In this document: positions 7,988-16,724 of the stretch, in pieces
Position numbering within the stretch: position 1 is the first letter of the stretch
Layout of the letters: each line of letters opens with the position of its first letter
Assembly: GCA_032119795.1 (NCBI GenBank)
Contig: JAUMFO010000021.1
Coordinates: forward strand, 42,122 to 106,121
From: JAGIBJ01 sp032119795
Lineage (GTDB): Bacteria; Actinomycetota; Thermoleophilia; Solirubrobacterales; Solirubrobacteraceae
Reading direction: 5' to 3'
Length of the DNA: 64,000 nucleotides
Notes under the pieces: model-generated
Told to the model about the DNA's origin: nothing
The model's database searches: none
The model's input: only the letters and a program-made list of their open reading frames with translations
Translations under genes and position numbers: made by a program

Positions 7988-9376
7988 TTGCCCTACATCG
8001 CCACGATCGGCGCGACGCGCCACCGGTTCGACGACCTCAAGACGCTGCTCGCGCGGGCCTCGCCGCAGCGCTCCGGCGACGCGCTCGCTGGTGTGGCTGC
8101 CTCGAGTGAGGAGGAGCGTGTCGCCGCCCAGATGGCCCTGGCCGACGTGCCGCTCAAGGCGTTCCTGGAAGACGAGTTCGTCCCCTACGACGACGACGAG
8201 ATCACCCGGCTGATCCTCGACTCCCACGACGCCGCGGCGTTCGCACCGGTCGCGTCGCTGACGGTCGGCGAGCTGCGCGACTGGCTGCTCTCCTACGAGA
8301 CGACGCCGGCCGACCTGTCTGCCGTTGGCGCCGGCCTGACGCCGGAGATGGTGGCGGCCGTCTCCAAACTGATGCGCAACCGCGACCTGATCCAGGTCGC
8401 CAAGCGCATCACCGTGAAAACTGCGTTCAGAACGACGCTTGGCGAGCCGGGTGTGATGGGCACCCGGCTCCAGCCAAACCACCCGACCGATGACCCGGCC
8501 GGCGTGATTGCCAGCATCATCGACGGGCTGATGTATGGCTGCGGCGACGCGACGATCGGCATCAACCCCGCGACCGACAGCCCGGCGGCGACCATCGCGC
8601 TCCTGGAGATGATCGACGAGGTACGCCAGCGCTACGAGATCCCGACGCAGTCCTGCGTCCTCTCGCACGTCACCACGACGATCGAGTGCATCGAGCGCGG
8701 CGCGCCCGTCGACCTCGTGTTCCAATCGATCGCGGGCACGCAGGCGGCCAACCAGGGGTTCGGGATCTCGCTCGAGCTACTGGCCCAGGCCCAGGAAGCG
8801 GCGCTGTCGCTGGGCCGCGGGACCGTCGGCGACGACGTCATGTACTTCGAGACCGGCCAAGGCGCTGCGCTCTCCGCTGGCGCGCACCACGGCATGGACC
8901 TCCAGACGGTCGAGGTGCGCGCCTACGCCGTCGCGAGGGCGTTCAAACCGCTGCTCGTGAACACCGTGGTCGGCTTCCTCGGGCCGGAGTACCTCTACGA
9001 CGGCAAACAGATCCACCGCGCCGGCTTGGAAGATCACTTCTGCGGCAAGCTCCTGGGCCTGCCGATGGGCTGCGACGTGTGTTACACCAACCACGCCGAG
9101 GCCGACCAGGACGACATGGACACGCTGCTCACGTCGCTCGGTGCGGCCGGCTGCAGCTTCTTCATCACGGTGCCCGGAAGCGACGACGTGATGCTCGGCT
9201 ACCAATCGGCCTCCTTCCACGACGCGCTCTACGTGCGCGAGGTGCTGGGCACCCGTCCTGCGCCAGAGTTCGAGGCCTGGATGCAGCGGATGGGACTGGT
9301 CGGCGCCGACGACCGCGTGCGGGAGCTGCCCGCGGCTTCGCATCCCGCGACGCGGCTGCTGCAGGCCGCCGCGTGA
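7988..9376 (+). CDS. eutB: Ethanolamine ammonia-lyase large subunit
   Basis: A 462-residue EutB, the usual length for the family. It is the catalytic alpha subunit of the adenosylcobalamin-dependent enzyme that converts ethanolamine to acetaldehyde and ammonia. Recognisable family blocks include GVMGTRLQPNHPTDDPAGV, DGLMYGCGDATIGINPATD, HVTTTIECIERGAPVDLVFQ and GLPMGCDVCYTNHAEADQDD. Translation starts at a TTG (7988), supported by GGGAGG at 7976-7981 six bases upstream. The stop overlaps the eutC GTG. There is no eutA reactivase, aldehyde dehydrogenase or microcompartment gene nearby, so this is the minimal aerobic form. Confidence 0.95.
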   Translation: MPYIATIGATRHRFDDLKTLLARASPQRSGDALAGVAASSEEERVAAQMALADVPLKAFLEDEFVPYDDDEITRLILDSHDAAAFAPVASLTVGELRDWLLSYETTPADLSAVGAGLTPEMVAAVSKLMRNRDLIQVAKRITVKTAFRTTLGEPGVMGTRLQPNHPTDDPAGVIASIIDGLMYGCGDATIGINPATDSPAATIALLEMIDEVRQRYEIPTQSCVLSHVTTTIECIERGAPVDLVFQSIAGTQAANQGFGISLELLAQAQEAALSLGRGTVGDDVMYFETGQGAALSAGAHHGMDLQTVEVRAYAVARAFKPLLVNTVVGFLGPEYLYDGKQIHRAGLEDHFCGKLLGLPMGCDVCYTNHAEADQDDMDTLLTSLGAAGCSFFITVPGSDDVMLGYQSASFHDALYVREVLGTRPAPEFEAWMQRMGLVGADDRVRELPAASHPATRLLQAAA

Positions 9377-10113
9377 CGGAGATCGACGTCTGGGCTGGCC
9401 TGCGGGGCCTGACCCCGGCGCGGATCGGCATCGGCCGGTCGGGCGACGCGATCCCCACCGGTGAGCAGCTCCAGCTGCGTCTCGCGCACGCGCGCGCCAG
9501 AGACGCCGTCCATGCACCGCTCGATCTCTCGGCCGTGCTGTCGGCGCTTTCCGACCATCCGGTCGTCCACGTCAAGAGCGCTGCCCCCGACCGTCCGACC
9601 TACCTGCAGCGGCCCGACCTGGGACGCACCCTCGCCGCAGGGGAGACCGACAAGCTCGCCTGCGCCGAGCCAGACCTGGCGTTGGTGATCGCTGACGGCC
9701 TGTCGCCTTTGGCTGCGCAGTCGCATGCCCCCGCCATGATCGAGGCCACGATCGCCCGCCTCCCTGAGTGGTCGGTCGGGCCGGTCGTCGTTGCGACCCA
9801 GGCACGTGTTGCGCTCGGTGACGAGATCGGCGAGGCACTCGGCGCACGGTTCGCCGTCGTCCTGATCGGCGAGCGACCTGGCCTCAGCGCGGCCGACTCG
9901 CTCGGCATCTACCTCACCTACGGTCCCCGCAGCGGCCGGCGCGACTCCGAGCGCAACTGCATCTCCAACGTGCGCCCGCCGGTCGGGTTGTCGTACGCCG
10001 TTGCCGCCGACAAGCTCGTCGCGCTCCTGCTGGAGGCACGCCGGCTGGGGCTCACTGGTGTGGCGCTCAAAGACGAGGCGCCGACGCTCGAAGCGGGCCG
10101 ACGCGGTCCGTAG
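9373..10113 (+). CDS. eutC: Ethanolamine ammonia-lyase small subunit
   Basis: A 246-residue EutC. It begins at GTG 9373 inside the eutB stop (GTGA). Typical EutC sequence follows: LTPARIGIGRSGDAIPTGEQ near the N-terminus, then LVIADGLSPLAAQSHA, VLIGERPGLSAADSLGIYLT and CISNVRPPVGLSY. It forms the B12-binding part of the alpha/beta complex. Its coupling to eutB and absence of other eut genes suggest use of ethanolamine as a nitrogen source. About 65 bp separates it from the downstream kinase, so all three may be one transcript. Confidence 0.95.
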   Translation: MTEIDVWAGLRGLTPARIGIGRSGDAIPTGEQLQLRLAHARARDAVHAPLDLSAVLSALSDHPVVHVKSAAPDRPTYLQRPDLGRTLAAGETDKLACAEPDLALVIADGLSPLAAQSHAPAMIEATIARLPEWSVGPVVVATQARVALGDEIGEALGARFAVVLIGERPGLSAADSLGIYLTYGPRSGRRDSERNCISNVRPPVGLSYAVAADKLVALLLEARRLGLTGVALKDEAPTLEAGRRGP

Positions 10114-10178
10114 TTGCCCGGGGAGGCCGTCGGCCTTTTGCTCCGGTCGACGCGCCCGTGGTGGCATACGTTGCTGGC

Positions 10179-11168
10179 ATGACCCGCGACGAGATCCACC
10201 GGCGCCCGCAAGTCGCGATCCTCGGTCCGCACCCGGTGCTGGCGGTCAACATAGAGCCCTACCCTGGCGGGGCCGACGAGATCCACTTCCATCCCGGCGG
10301 CCAAGGCGTCTGGGTCTCCCGCATGGCCGCGGCGCTCGGCGCCGACCCGATCCTCTGCGGATTCCTGGGCGGCGAAACCGGTCAGCTCCTGGAGCCGTTG
10401 CTCGACGAGATGCCTGGCGAGCGGCGGCTGGTGCGGACGGCGGCCGACAGCGGCAGCTTCATCATGGACCGCCGCGGCGGCACGTACGAACGCGTCGCCC
10501 AGGGGTTCAGTACGCCTCCGGGGCGTCATGACGTCGACGCGCTTGTGTCGGCGACGATCGCGGCCGCGCTGCACTGCGGCCTGCTGGTGTTGTGCAACCC
10601 GCTGCCAGGGGACTCACTCAGTGAGGAGTTCTACGAGCGGATCGTCGCCGACGTGCGTGGCCACGGCGTGCGCGTGCTCGCTGACCTCTCGACTCCACGC
10701 CTGAATGCGGCCCTGCGCGGTGGGCTCGACCTGGTCAAGATCAACGACTGGGAGCTGGCGGAGTATGTGGCTGGCCCCGTCGAGGATCCCCACGACCTCG
10801 CCCGCGCAGCTCGACGGATCATGGCCGACGGCAGTGAGGCCGTGATCATCACGCGCGGCGAGCGGTCGGCCATGGTGTTCCGTGGTGAGGATCGCTGGGA
10901 GTTGACCGCTCCGAGCTTCAGCCATGGGTTTCGCGAAGGCTGTGGCGACTCGATGATGGGGGCGATGGCGGCCATCCTGGCCTGCGGAGGCGCCTGGGAC
11001 GACGCGCTGCGGCTTGGAGCCGCGGCCGGCGCGGTGAACTTCTTGCGTTGCGGGCTCGGCAGCGCTGACCCGGAGGTCGTGCGGGAACTCGCGCCGTCGG
11101 TCCGCCTGGAGCTGCTCCCGCGGCTGCATCGCTCGCCCGGTCACCCGACCGACGCCGCAACCGCCTGA
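10179..11168 (+). CDS. PfkB-family sugar kinase
   Basis: A 329-residue ribokinase-fold protein. The N-terminal PfkB motif is GGQGVWVSRMAAALGADPI, and the C-terminal signature is GFREGCGDSMMGAMAA with the catalytic aspartate. Overall it is closest in style to 1-phosphofructokinase-like members, but the substrate cannot be told. ATG 10179 was chosen; a TACGTT box lies six bases upstream (10167-10172), consistent with its own leaderless promoter. It lies between eutBC and the C-P lyase operon, which lacks phnN. A role in ribose-bisphosphate handling is therefore conceivable but speculative. Confidence 0.75.
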   Translation: MTRDEIHRRPQVAILGPHPVLAVNIEPYPGGADEIHFHPGGQGVWVSRMAAALGADPILCGFLGGETGQLLEPLLDEMPGERRLVRTAADSGSFIMDRRGGTYERVAQGFSTPPGRHDVDALVSATIAAALHCGLLVLCNPLPGDSLSEEFYERIVADVRGHGVRVLADLSTPRLNAALRGGLDLVKINDWELAEYVAGPVEDPHDLARAARRIMADGSEAVIITRGERSAMVFRGEDRWELTAPSFSHGFREGCGDSMMGAMAAILACGGAWDDALRLGAAAGAVNFLRCGLGSADPEVVRELAPSVRLELLPRLHRSPGHPTDAATA

Positions 11169-11248
11169 GGTAGCGCCCGGCGAGGTGCTGCTCCGGGGCG
11201 GCGCACCGGCAAAACCACGAGCGAGTGCTGGTCACCCCAGCCCTCGTG

Positions 11249-11292
11249 TTTCACCAGAAGATCACCGGTCGTGCACGCCGTGTTCACCGCAG
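11249..11292 (+). promoter_or_regulatory. PHO-box-like array of four 11-bp direct repeats upstream of phnD
   Basis: Four units start at 11249, 11260, 11271 and 11282, exactly 11 bp apart: TTTCACC, GATCACC, GTGCACG and GTTCACC, each followed by four variable bases. This matches the GTTCACC-type direct-repeat units bound by PhoP in Streptomyces. It would place the phn operon under phosphate-starvation control. Confidence 0.7.
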
Positions 11293-11322
11293 GCACGCCG
11301 CTGCCCGACAGGCTTCCAGCAA

Positions 11323-11338
11323 CAGATCTAGACATCTG
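11323..11338. promoter_or_regulatory. Palindrome in the phn promoter, candidate PhnF operator
   Basis: CAGATCTAGACATCTG has 5-bp inverted arms (CAGAT/ATCTG) around CTAGAC. It lies 68-84 bp upstream of the phnD GTG and downstream of the PHO-box array. GntR/HutC-type regulators such as PhnF, encoded in this operon, bind sites of this size. Confidence 0.45.
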
Positions 11339-11406
11339 TCACACCGACTTCGGCGTGGTGCGTGTCCGGGTCTGAGACCCCCGAATCTCATGCTCTGGAG
11401 TTTCTC

Positions 11407-12315
11407 GTGAAGCCCATCCTGCGCCAGTTGGCGCCCCTTATCTCCGCCGGCCTGCTGGCGACCGCCGTCGCGGGCTGTGGCGGCGACGACACCCAGTCGA
11501 CCGCTGCGGCGTCGGACGGCGTGCCCTCGACGCTGCGGATGGCGGTGACCGACCTCCAGGGTCTGGAAGAGCTACAGCGGGAGTTCGGCGCGTTCACGAA
11601 CGAACTCGAGAAGGCCACGGGCAGCAAGATCGAGCTCTACCCGGTGTCCGACCGTTCTGCTGCCGCCGCGGCGCTCGCCGGCGACAAAGTCGACCTGGTG
11701 TTCACCGGCCCGGCCGAGTACGTCGTACTGCGCAGCCGAGCAAAGGTCGACCCGGTCATCGCGATCCGTCGACCGGGCTACCGCTCGTGTATCTACGTCG
11801 ACAAGGACAGCCCGGCGCAGTCGCTGGCGGACCTCAAAGGCAAGACCGTCGGCATGAGCGACATCGGCTCCACCAGCGGGCACCTCGGCCCGTCTCAGCT
11901 CTTCGTCGATGCTGGCATGAACCCCCAGGAGGATCTCAAGGTCGCCACCGTCGGTGACGCCGTGCACGCCGCGCTGGAGCGCGGCGACCTTGACGCCGTC
12001 GGCGTCGGCTGCCACGACCGCGACGAGTACATCGAGGGCAAGGAAGCTGAGTACCGCACGCTCAAGGAAGGCCCGCCGCTGCCTCCGGACGTGATCGTCT
12101 CGGCACCCACCGTGTCTGCGGCCGCTCGCAAGGAGATCCACGACGCGTTCCAGGCCAATTGGCAGGTGCTGCTGCCAGCGATGCTCGAAGGCAAGGACAA
12201 CGCCAAGTACGAGGACGCTGAGCTGGTGAGCCTCAACGACCAGGACTACGACGTGGTCCGCTCGATGTACACCGCGATCGGCATCGAGAACACCGAGGAG
12301 TTCGTAGGCGAATGA
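11407..12315 (+). CDS. phnD: Phosphonate/phosphite ABC transporter substrate-binding lipoprotein
   Basis: A 302-residue periplasmic-binding protein of the PhnD family. The N-terminal signal ends in LLATAVAGC, a lipobox that would anchor it to the membrane. Ligand-binding blocks DLVFTGPAEYVVLRSRAKVD and LKGKTVGMSDIGSTSGHLGP are typical of the family. The start is GTG 11407, with GGAG six bases upstream (11397-11400). It is the first gene of the phn operon, and its stop overlaps phnC (ATGA). The binding specificity (phosphonate, phosphite or phosphate) is not readable directly but the C-P lyase context favours phosphonates. Confidence 0.93.
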   Translation: MKPILRQLAPLISAGLLATAVAGCGGDDTQSTAAASDGVPSTLRMAVTDLQGLEELQREFGAFTNELEKATGSKIELYPVSDRSAAAAALAGDKVDLVFTGPAEYVVLRSRAKVDPVIAIRRPGYRSCIYVDKDSPAQSLADLKGKTVGMSDIGSTSGHLGPSQLFVDAGMNPQEDLKVATVGDAVHAALERGDLDAVGVGCHDRDEYIEGKEAEYRTLKEGPPLPPDVIVSAPTVSAAARKEIHDAFQANWQVLLPAMLEGKDNAKYEDAELVSLNDQDYDVVRSMYTAIGIENTEEFVGE

Positions 12316-13064
12316 GTGCGGCGGCGATCAACCTCACCGGCCTGCGCGCCGGATTCGGCGACGGGCGACCGGTACTGAAGGGCGTCGACCTGCGGGTCGA
12401 GGCCGGTGAGGTGGTCGCCCTCGTCGGCGCCAACGGCGCCGGCAAGACGACCCTCCTGCGCAGCCTCGTAGGGCTCGTTCCCATCCAAGATGGGACGCTG
12501 GCCGTCGACGGCGTGTCGGTCCCTGACGCGTCCCGTGGCGAGCTCCGTGCGCTGCGGTGCCGCGTCGGATTTGCATTCCAGCGCAGTGCGCTGGCCCCGC
12601 GTCTGACCGTGCTCCACAACGTCCTCCACGGCGGACTCGGCCGCAATGGCGTGCGCGGATGGTCGCCGGCGACCGTGCCGGAGAGCGAGCGGCAGCTCGC
12701 CGTCCGCTGCCTGGACCGCGTCGGACTCAGGGTCACCGCCCGCCAGCGGCTAGGTGCCCTCTCCGGCGGTCAGCAGCAGCGGGTGATGCTTGCCCGTGCC
12801 CTGATGCAGCGCCCACGGATCCTGCTGGCCGACGAGCCAGTGGCCAGCCTCGACCCGACGGCAGCCCAGCAGATCATGCGCCTCATGGTCGAGATCGCCG
12901 CCGACGAGGGCATCACCGTCGTCACCGCACTCCACCAGATCGACTACGCGCAGCGGTTCACCGACCGCATCGTGGGACTGTCCGCAGGCAGGGTGACGCT
13001 GGACCGTCCCGCCAAGCAGTGCGAGGTTCCCGACCTCAACGAGCTCTACGCGGCCGTCGCATGA
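12312..13064 (+). CDS. phnC: Phosphonate ABC transporter ATPase
   Basis: A 250-residue ABC ATPase with Walker A GANGAGKTT, signature LSGGQQQRVMLAR, Walker B ILLADEP and a D-loop SLDPT. All catalytic elements are intact, in contrast to phnL downstream. It powers import with the PhnD and PhnE products encoded on either side. The start overlaps the phnD stop and the stop overlaps the phnE start, both by four bases. Confidence 0.93.
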   Translation: MSAAAINLTGLRAGFGDGRPVLKGVDLRVEAGEVVALVGANGAGKTTLLRSLVGLVPIQDGTLAVDGVSVPDASRGELRALRCRVGFAFQRSALAPRLTVLHNVLHGGLGRNGVRGWSPATVPESERQLAVRCLDRVGLRVTARQRLGALSGGQQQRVMLARALMQRPRILLADEPVASLDPTAAQQIMRLMVEIAADEGITVVTALHQIDYAQRFTDRIVGLSAGRVTLDRPAKQCEVPDLNELYAAVA

Positions 13065-13897
13065 GCACGGTGAAGGCGCCCCGGCCGCCCGAGGTCGACC
13101 TCGGTCCCCGTTGGGGCCGCCCGAGCTTGCCGGTCTTCATCCTGCTCGTCACTGGGCTGGGGCTCGTCGTACACGGCATGGTCCAGGGCGTCGCAGTCTC
13201 CCCGTGGACGATGATCAGCGGCGTCGGGAACACCGCGGAGTTCGTCGGCGAGGCGTTTCCACCCAATCTCGACCGCGCAGGCCCCGTCGCTGCAGCCATG
13301 CTCGTCACGCTCGAGATGGCCGTCGTCGGCACGTTGCTCGGCGTGATCCTGAGTCTCCCGCTGAGCATCCTCGCGGCTCGGAACACGACCCCGCACCCCC
13401 TGATCTATGGGGCTACTCGAGGCCTTATCGCGTTTCTGCGGTCGGTCCCAGATCTGATCTGGGGCATCATCTTCGTGGTCACCGTCGGGCTGGGGCCTGA
13501 GGCGGGCGTGCTCGCGATCGCCGTCGACACGGCCGGCTTCTGCGGACGCTTCTTTGCCGACCGGATCGAAGACGTCGATCCCGATGTCGTCGAGGGGCTG
13601 ACCTCGACCGGAGCCGGTCCTGCGGGGGTGATCGTTGGCGGGGTCCTGCCGACGGTGATGCCTGCGTTCGTTGGTACGTCGATGTTTGCGCTGGAGTCGG
13701 CGACCCGTTCGTCGGTTGTCCTCGGTGTCGTCGGCGCCGGAGGGATCGGCGTCGAGCTGACCACGTCGATGCAGCTGCTGCGCTACGACGAGGCACTCAC
13801 CATCATCCTGGCGATCTTCATCGTCGTCCTCGCGGTCGAGCGACTCGCCGCGGCTATCCGCAAACAGATCGGCGCGTCGACCGCGCAGGAGTTCTGA
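13061..13897 (+). CDS. phnE: Phosphonate ABC transporter permease
   Basis: A 278-residue membrane protein with about six hydrophobic segments, the first near residues 26-46. The binding-protein-dependent transport signature is seen in SATRSSVVLGVVGAGGIGVE. The family-typical RGLIAFLRSVPDLIWGIIFV block is present. It starts at ATG 13061 within the phnC stop. Six bases separate it from the GntR gene that follows, so the transport and C-P lyase parts form one operon. Confidence 0.93.
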   Translation: MSTVKAPRPPEVDLGPRWGRPSLPVFILLVTGLGLVVHGMVQGVAVSPWTMISGVGNTAEFVGEAFPPNLDRAGPVAAAMLVTLEMAVVGTLLGVILSLPLSILAARNTTPHPLIYGATRGLIAFLRSVPDLIWGIIFVVTVGLGPEAGVLAIAVDTAGFCGRFFADRIEDVDPDVVEGLTSTGAGPAGVIVGGVLPTVMPAFVGTSMFALESATRSSVVLGVVGAGGIGVELTTSMQLLRYDEALTIILAIFIVVLAVERLAAAIRKQIGASTAQEF

Positions 13898-13903
13898 CCG
13901 CCC

Positions 13904-14635
13904 GTGAAGTCCATCAACCGCCACGCCTCGGTGCCGCTCTACCAGCAGGTCGCCGACCTCATCGGGCGCGAGCTCGAACTCGGCACCTACGCTCCAGGCG
14001 ACCGCCTCCCCGGCGAGTCCGAACTGGCCGCGCTCCACGGCGTCCACCGCCTCACCGTCCGCCAGGCGCTCGCGACGCTCAGCGCCCTTGGGCTGATCCA
14101 CACGGTTCATGGCCGCGGTTCGTACGTCTCACACCCGCCGATCCGCCACACGATCAGCGGCTCCGGCGAAGCCAGCCTCACGCGGCAGATGCGCGCCAGC
14201 GGTCGCGACGTGCGGCAGCAGCTCCTGAGTTCCTCGATCGACGACGTAGAGGAGCACCGCGTGATGCTCCAGACCGACGGGCCGCTGCGGCGCTTCGACC
14301 TGCTCCGGTTTGTGGACGACGTGCCGTGGACCCTGTCGAAGCTGTGGGTTGCCGAAGAGCGCTTTCCAGACCTCGAGCAGCGCTGGGATGGCCACTCCTC
14401 GCTCTACGAATCGTTGGAGCGCGAGCACGGAGTCGGCATGCGCCGCGCCGACCGGCTTATCTGGAGTGCTCCGGCGACCCCACACGACGCCGAGTACCTG
14501 CTCGTTCCCGTCGGCGCGCCGCTGCTGCTGATGGCGGGCCTCAATGCCACCGAGCATGGTGAGCCGGTCGCCGTCGTCGAGCACCGTGGCCGGGGTGACC
14601 GGGTGCAGTTCGAGGTGCGTTTCGATGGCCGCTAG
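13904..14635 (+). CDS. phnF: GntR/HutC-family regulator of the C-P lyase operon
   Basis: A 243-residue protein with an N-terminal winged helix (VPLYQQVADLIGRELELGTY; then GDRLPGESELAALHGVHRLT and VRQALATLSALGLI) and a C-terminal UTRA ligand domain (residues about 90-240). This is the PhnF architecture. It starts at GTG 13904 and sits inside the operon between permease and phnG. A likely operator is the palindrome at 11323-11338. Its stop lies ten bases inside phnG, so translation is coupled. Whether it represses phosphonate uptake or senses a phosphonate ligand is not shown. Confidence 0.88.
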   Translation: MKSINRHASVPLYQQVADLIGRELELGTYAPGDRLPGESELAALHGVHRLTVRQALATLSALGLIHTVHGRGSYVSHPPIRHTISGSGEASLTRQMRASGRDVRQQLLSSSIDDVEEHRVMLQTDGPLRRFDLLRFVDDVPWTLSKLWVAEERFPDLEQRWDGHSSLYESLEREHGVGMRRADRLIWSAPATPHDAEYLLVPVGAPLLLMAGLNATEHGEPVAVVEHRGRGDRVQFEVRFDGR

Positions 14636-15080
14636 ACCCGCGCCCGTCTCGGGTGAAGCCGAGGTGCGGCTGTCTCTGTTGGGCGCCGCCCCGCCGGTGG
14701 AGCTGGAGTCGCTCGCCGACCAAATTCTCCTTACCGCGCCAGTCGAGATGCGGCGCGGCCCCGAGGTCGTCACCACGCCGCTGCGTCTCCCGGTTCCCGG
14801 TCAGGCATCGACGTTCGTCGTCGGGCACGCGGTCCTGACGGTATGCGAAGTCAGCCTCGCCGGCACGCGTGGCGACGCGATCGTGGCTGGGCGCGCGCCT
14901 CGTGCTGCGGTGGCCGCTGCCGTGTGCGACGCAGAAGTTGAGCGGGCTGGCGCCCATGCGGGCGACGTACGGCGCCTCGTCTCGTCGGTGCAGGCCGCTG
15001 GCGAACACCGCGCCGCCGCCGAAGCCGCTGCCGTCCGGGCGACACGGATCGACGGCGCTGACGCGGAGGACGACCAGTGA
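14625..15080 (+). CDS. phnG: C-P lyase core complex subunit PhnG
   Basis: A 151-residue PhnG, part of the PhnGHIJ core complex. Family blocks include RRGPEVVTTPLRLPVPGQAS, FVVGHAVLTVCEVSLAGTRG and DAIVAGRAPRAAVAAAVCDA. ATG 14625 is used: the open frame extends further upstream only through phnF sequence. The gene overlaps the end of phnF by eleven bases, and its stop overlaps the GTG of phnH. Confidence 0.9.
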   Translation: MAARPAPVSGEAEVRLSLLGAAPPVELESLADQILLTAPVEMRRGPEVVTTPLRLPVPGQASTFVVGHAVLTVCEVSLAGTRGDAIVAGRAPRAAVAAAVCDAEVERAGAHAGDVRRLVSSVQAAGEHRAAAEAAAVRATRIDGADAEDDQ

Positions 15081-15658
15081 GTGCCGATCTCCGTTGGGAT
15101 CCCGTGCACGACGGTCGACAGGCGTTCCGCGCCTGCCTCGATGCGATCTGTGCACCCGGGCAGGCGGTTGCGGCACCGGCCGCAGCCGGGCTCGATGCCG
15201 ACGAGGCACGGGACCGCGCCGCAGCCGTCTTGCTGTCGCTCATGGACGTCGGCACCAGCTTTGCGGTGAGCGGCGACGCCGGCGCCCGCGCGCTCGGGCA
15301 GCGAATCGCGCACGAAAGCGGCGCCTCGCCCGCCCCGGTATGCGATGCCGACTTCGTCCTGGTCACGACGGGCTCGGCAGGCTGCGCCGGCGAGGCTCGG
15401 CGCGGCAGCGCGCTGCTCCCGCATGAAGGGGCGACCCTCATCTACGCGGGCACCTGGCCCGTGAATAGCGTCGAACTCGAAGGCCCTGGTCTGCCACGGC
15501 GGGCGAGGTTCGACGTTGGCCTGCCGCCCGGAGAGATCGGTCGTCTGCGCGATGCGGCCGCGGACGCTCCGGCTGGAGTCGACGCGTTCGTCGTCACTCC
15601 CGACAGCCTGGTGGCGATCCCGCGTTCGGTGATCCGTCCGCGAATGGAGCGGGGCTGA
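15077..15658 (+). CDS. phnH: C-P lyase core complex subunit PhnH
   Basis: A 193-residue PhnH. Recognisable parts are an N-terminal HDGRQAFRACLDAICAPGQA block and a central ALLPHEGATLIYAG / EGPGLP region typical of the family. PhnH is a structural subunit of the core complex with PhnG, PhnI and PhnJ. Translation begins at GTG 15077 within the phnG stop (GTGA) and the stop is followed after one base by the phnI ATG, so all core subunits are tightly coupled. Confidence 0.9.
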   Translation: MSADLRWDPVHDGRQAFRACLDAICAPGQAVAAPAAAGLDADEARDRAAAVLLSLMDVGTSFAVSGDAGARALGQRIAHESGASPAPVCDADFVLVTTGSAGCAGEARRGSALLPHEGATLIYAGTWPVNSVELEGPGLPRRARFDVGLPPGEIGRLRDAAADAPAGVDAFVVTPDSLVAIPRSVIRPRMERG

Positions 15659-15659
15659 G

Positions 15660-16724
15660 ATGTACGCCACGCTGATTGCCTCTGCCCGCGCCGTCGACGC
15701 GTCCCGCCGCCTGGCGGGCGGTGCTCCGGACGGCTCGCTCGGAGCACTCGTCGACCAGGTCTGCGCCGAGGCTGGCGTCTGGGCACCGGGCGTCGCCCGA
15801 TCGGCGATCGATCAGGCCAACGGCGATGTGCACCGCGCCGTCACCCTGCTTCGGGTTTGGGCGGCGACGTTGCCGGTGCTCGAGTCGGTGCCCGTGGCCG
15901 ACGAGGATCGACGGCTGCACCGGCGCATCTCGTCGGCCTTCGCCGACGTGCCAGGTGGGCAGTGGCTGGGAGCCGCCCCACAGCTCCTCTCACGGCTGTT
16001 GAAGTGGCCCGACGACCCATCTTCTGTAGCTGCGGCGGGCATGGAGCCAGGCGGTGAGCCGACGGCCGACGGTGCCTTCGTCGCCAGCGCCACCGCCGCC
16101 GCTGGCCCGCCGACTGGCGCTGGCGCGCCGCGGGTGGCCGATTTGGTCGACCATCTCCCGGTGCTCCGTCCGACCCCGGAACCGGACGGCCCAGACCCGG
16201 TCCTGGAGCCCCTCACCACGCAGCCGATCTCACGCGGCGCACGCCTGGCGGCCCTCGCTCGCGGGGAAACCGGGGCGCTGGTGACGCTCGCCAACCTCGG
16301 GCACGCCGGTCAGCGCGAAGAGGTCCTCGCTGAGGCGACCACCGCGACGGCCACGATCCGCGTCGGCCATCCGCGGACGGGCCGACCGGTGGCCGTGGCC
16401 GAGGTGGACATCTCGCAGGCGGAGACCATCGCCGACACCGAGGTCGACGGACGCCCTGGGTTCGTCATCGGCTTTGGCGCGACGATCGGCCGGGGCGAGC
16501 GGCGCGCGATCGCAGCGTCGATCCTCGATGGGGCCATGCAGGCGGGCGTTGGCGGTGTCCTGTCGGAGTCCACGGTGATGGCCGCGATCGACGGCCTGGC
16601 TACCGGCGGATTCGTGGAACACCTCTGCCTGCCGCACTACGCAAGCTTTGCGTCCTACGTCGGTCAGGTGGCCGACGGGTCGGACCGATCCGCCAACGAG
16701 GAGCCCGCTGATGACGGTCGCTGA
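15660..16724 (+). CDS. phnI: C-P lyase core complex subunit PhnI (nucleosidase component)
   Basis: A 354-residue PhnI. The N-terminus MYATLIASARAVDASRRLAG and the internal EVDISQAETIADTEVDGRPG and LCLPHYASFASYVGQV blocks are characteristic. With PhnG, PhnH and PhnL it replaces adenine of ATP by the phosphonate to give ribose-1-phosphonate-5-triphosphate. ATG 15660 follows the phnH stop by one base. The 3' end overlaps phnJ by 14 bases. Confidence 0.92.
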   Translation: MYATLIASARAVDASRRLAGGAPDGSLGALVDQVCAEAGVWAPGVARSAIDQANGDVHRAVTLLRVWAATLPVLESVPVADEDRRLHRRISSAFADVPGGQWLGAAPQLLSRLLKWPDDPSSVAAAGMEPGGEPTADGAFVASATAAAGPPTGAGAPRVADLVDHLPVLRPTPEPDGPDPVLEPLTTQPISRGARLAALARGETGALVTLANLGHAGQREEVLAEATTATATIRVGHPRTGRPVAVAEVDISQAETIADTEVDGRPGFVIGFGATIGRGERRAIAASILDGAMQAGVGGVLSESTVMAAIDGLATGGFVEHLCLPHYASFASYVGQVADGSDRSANEEPADDGR

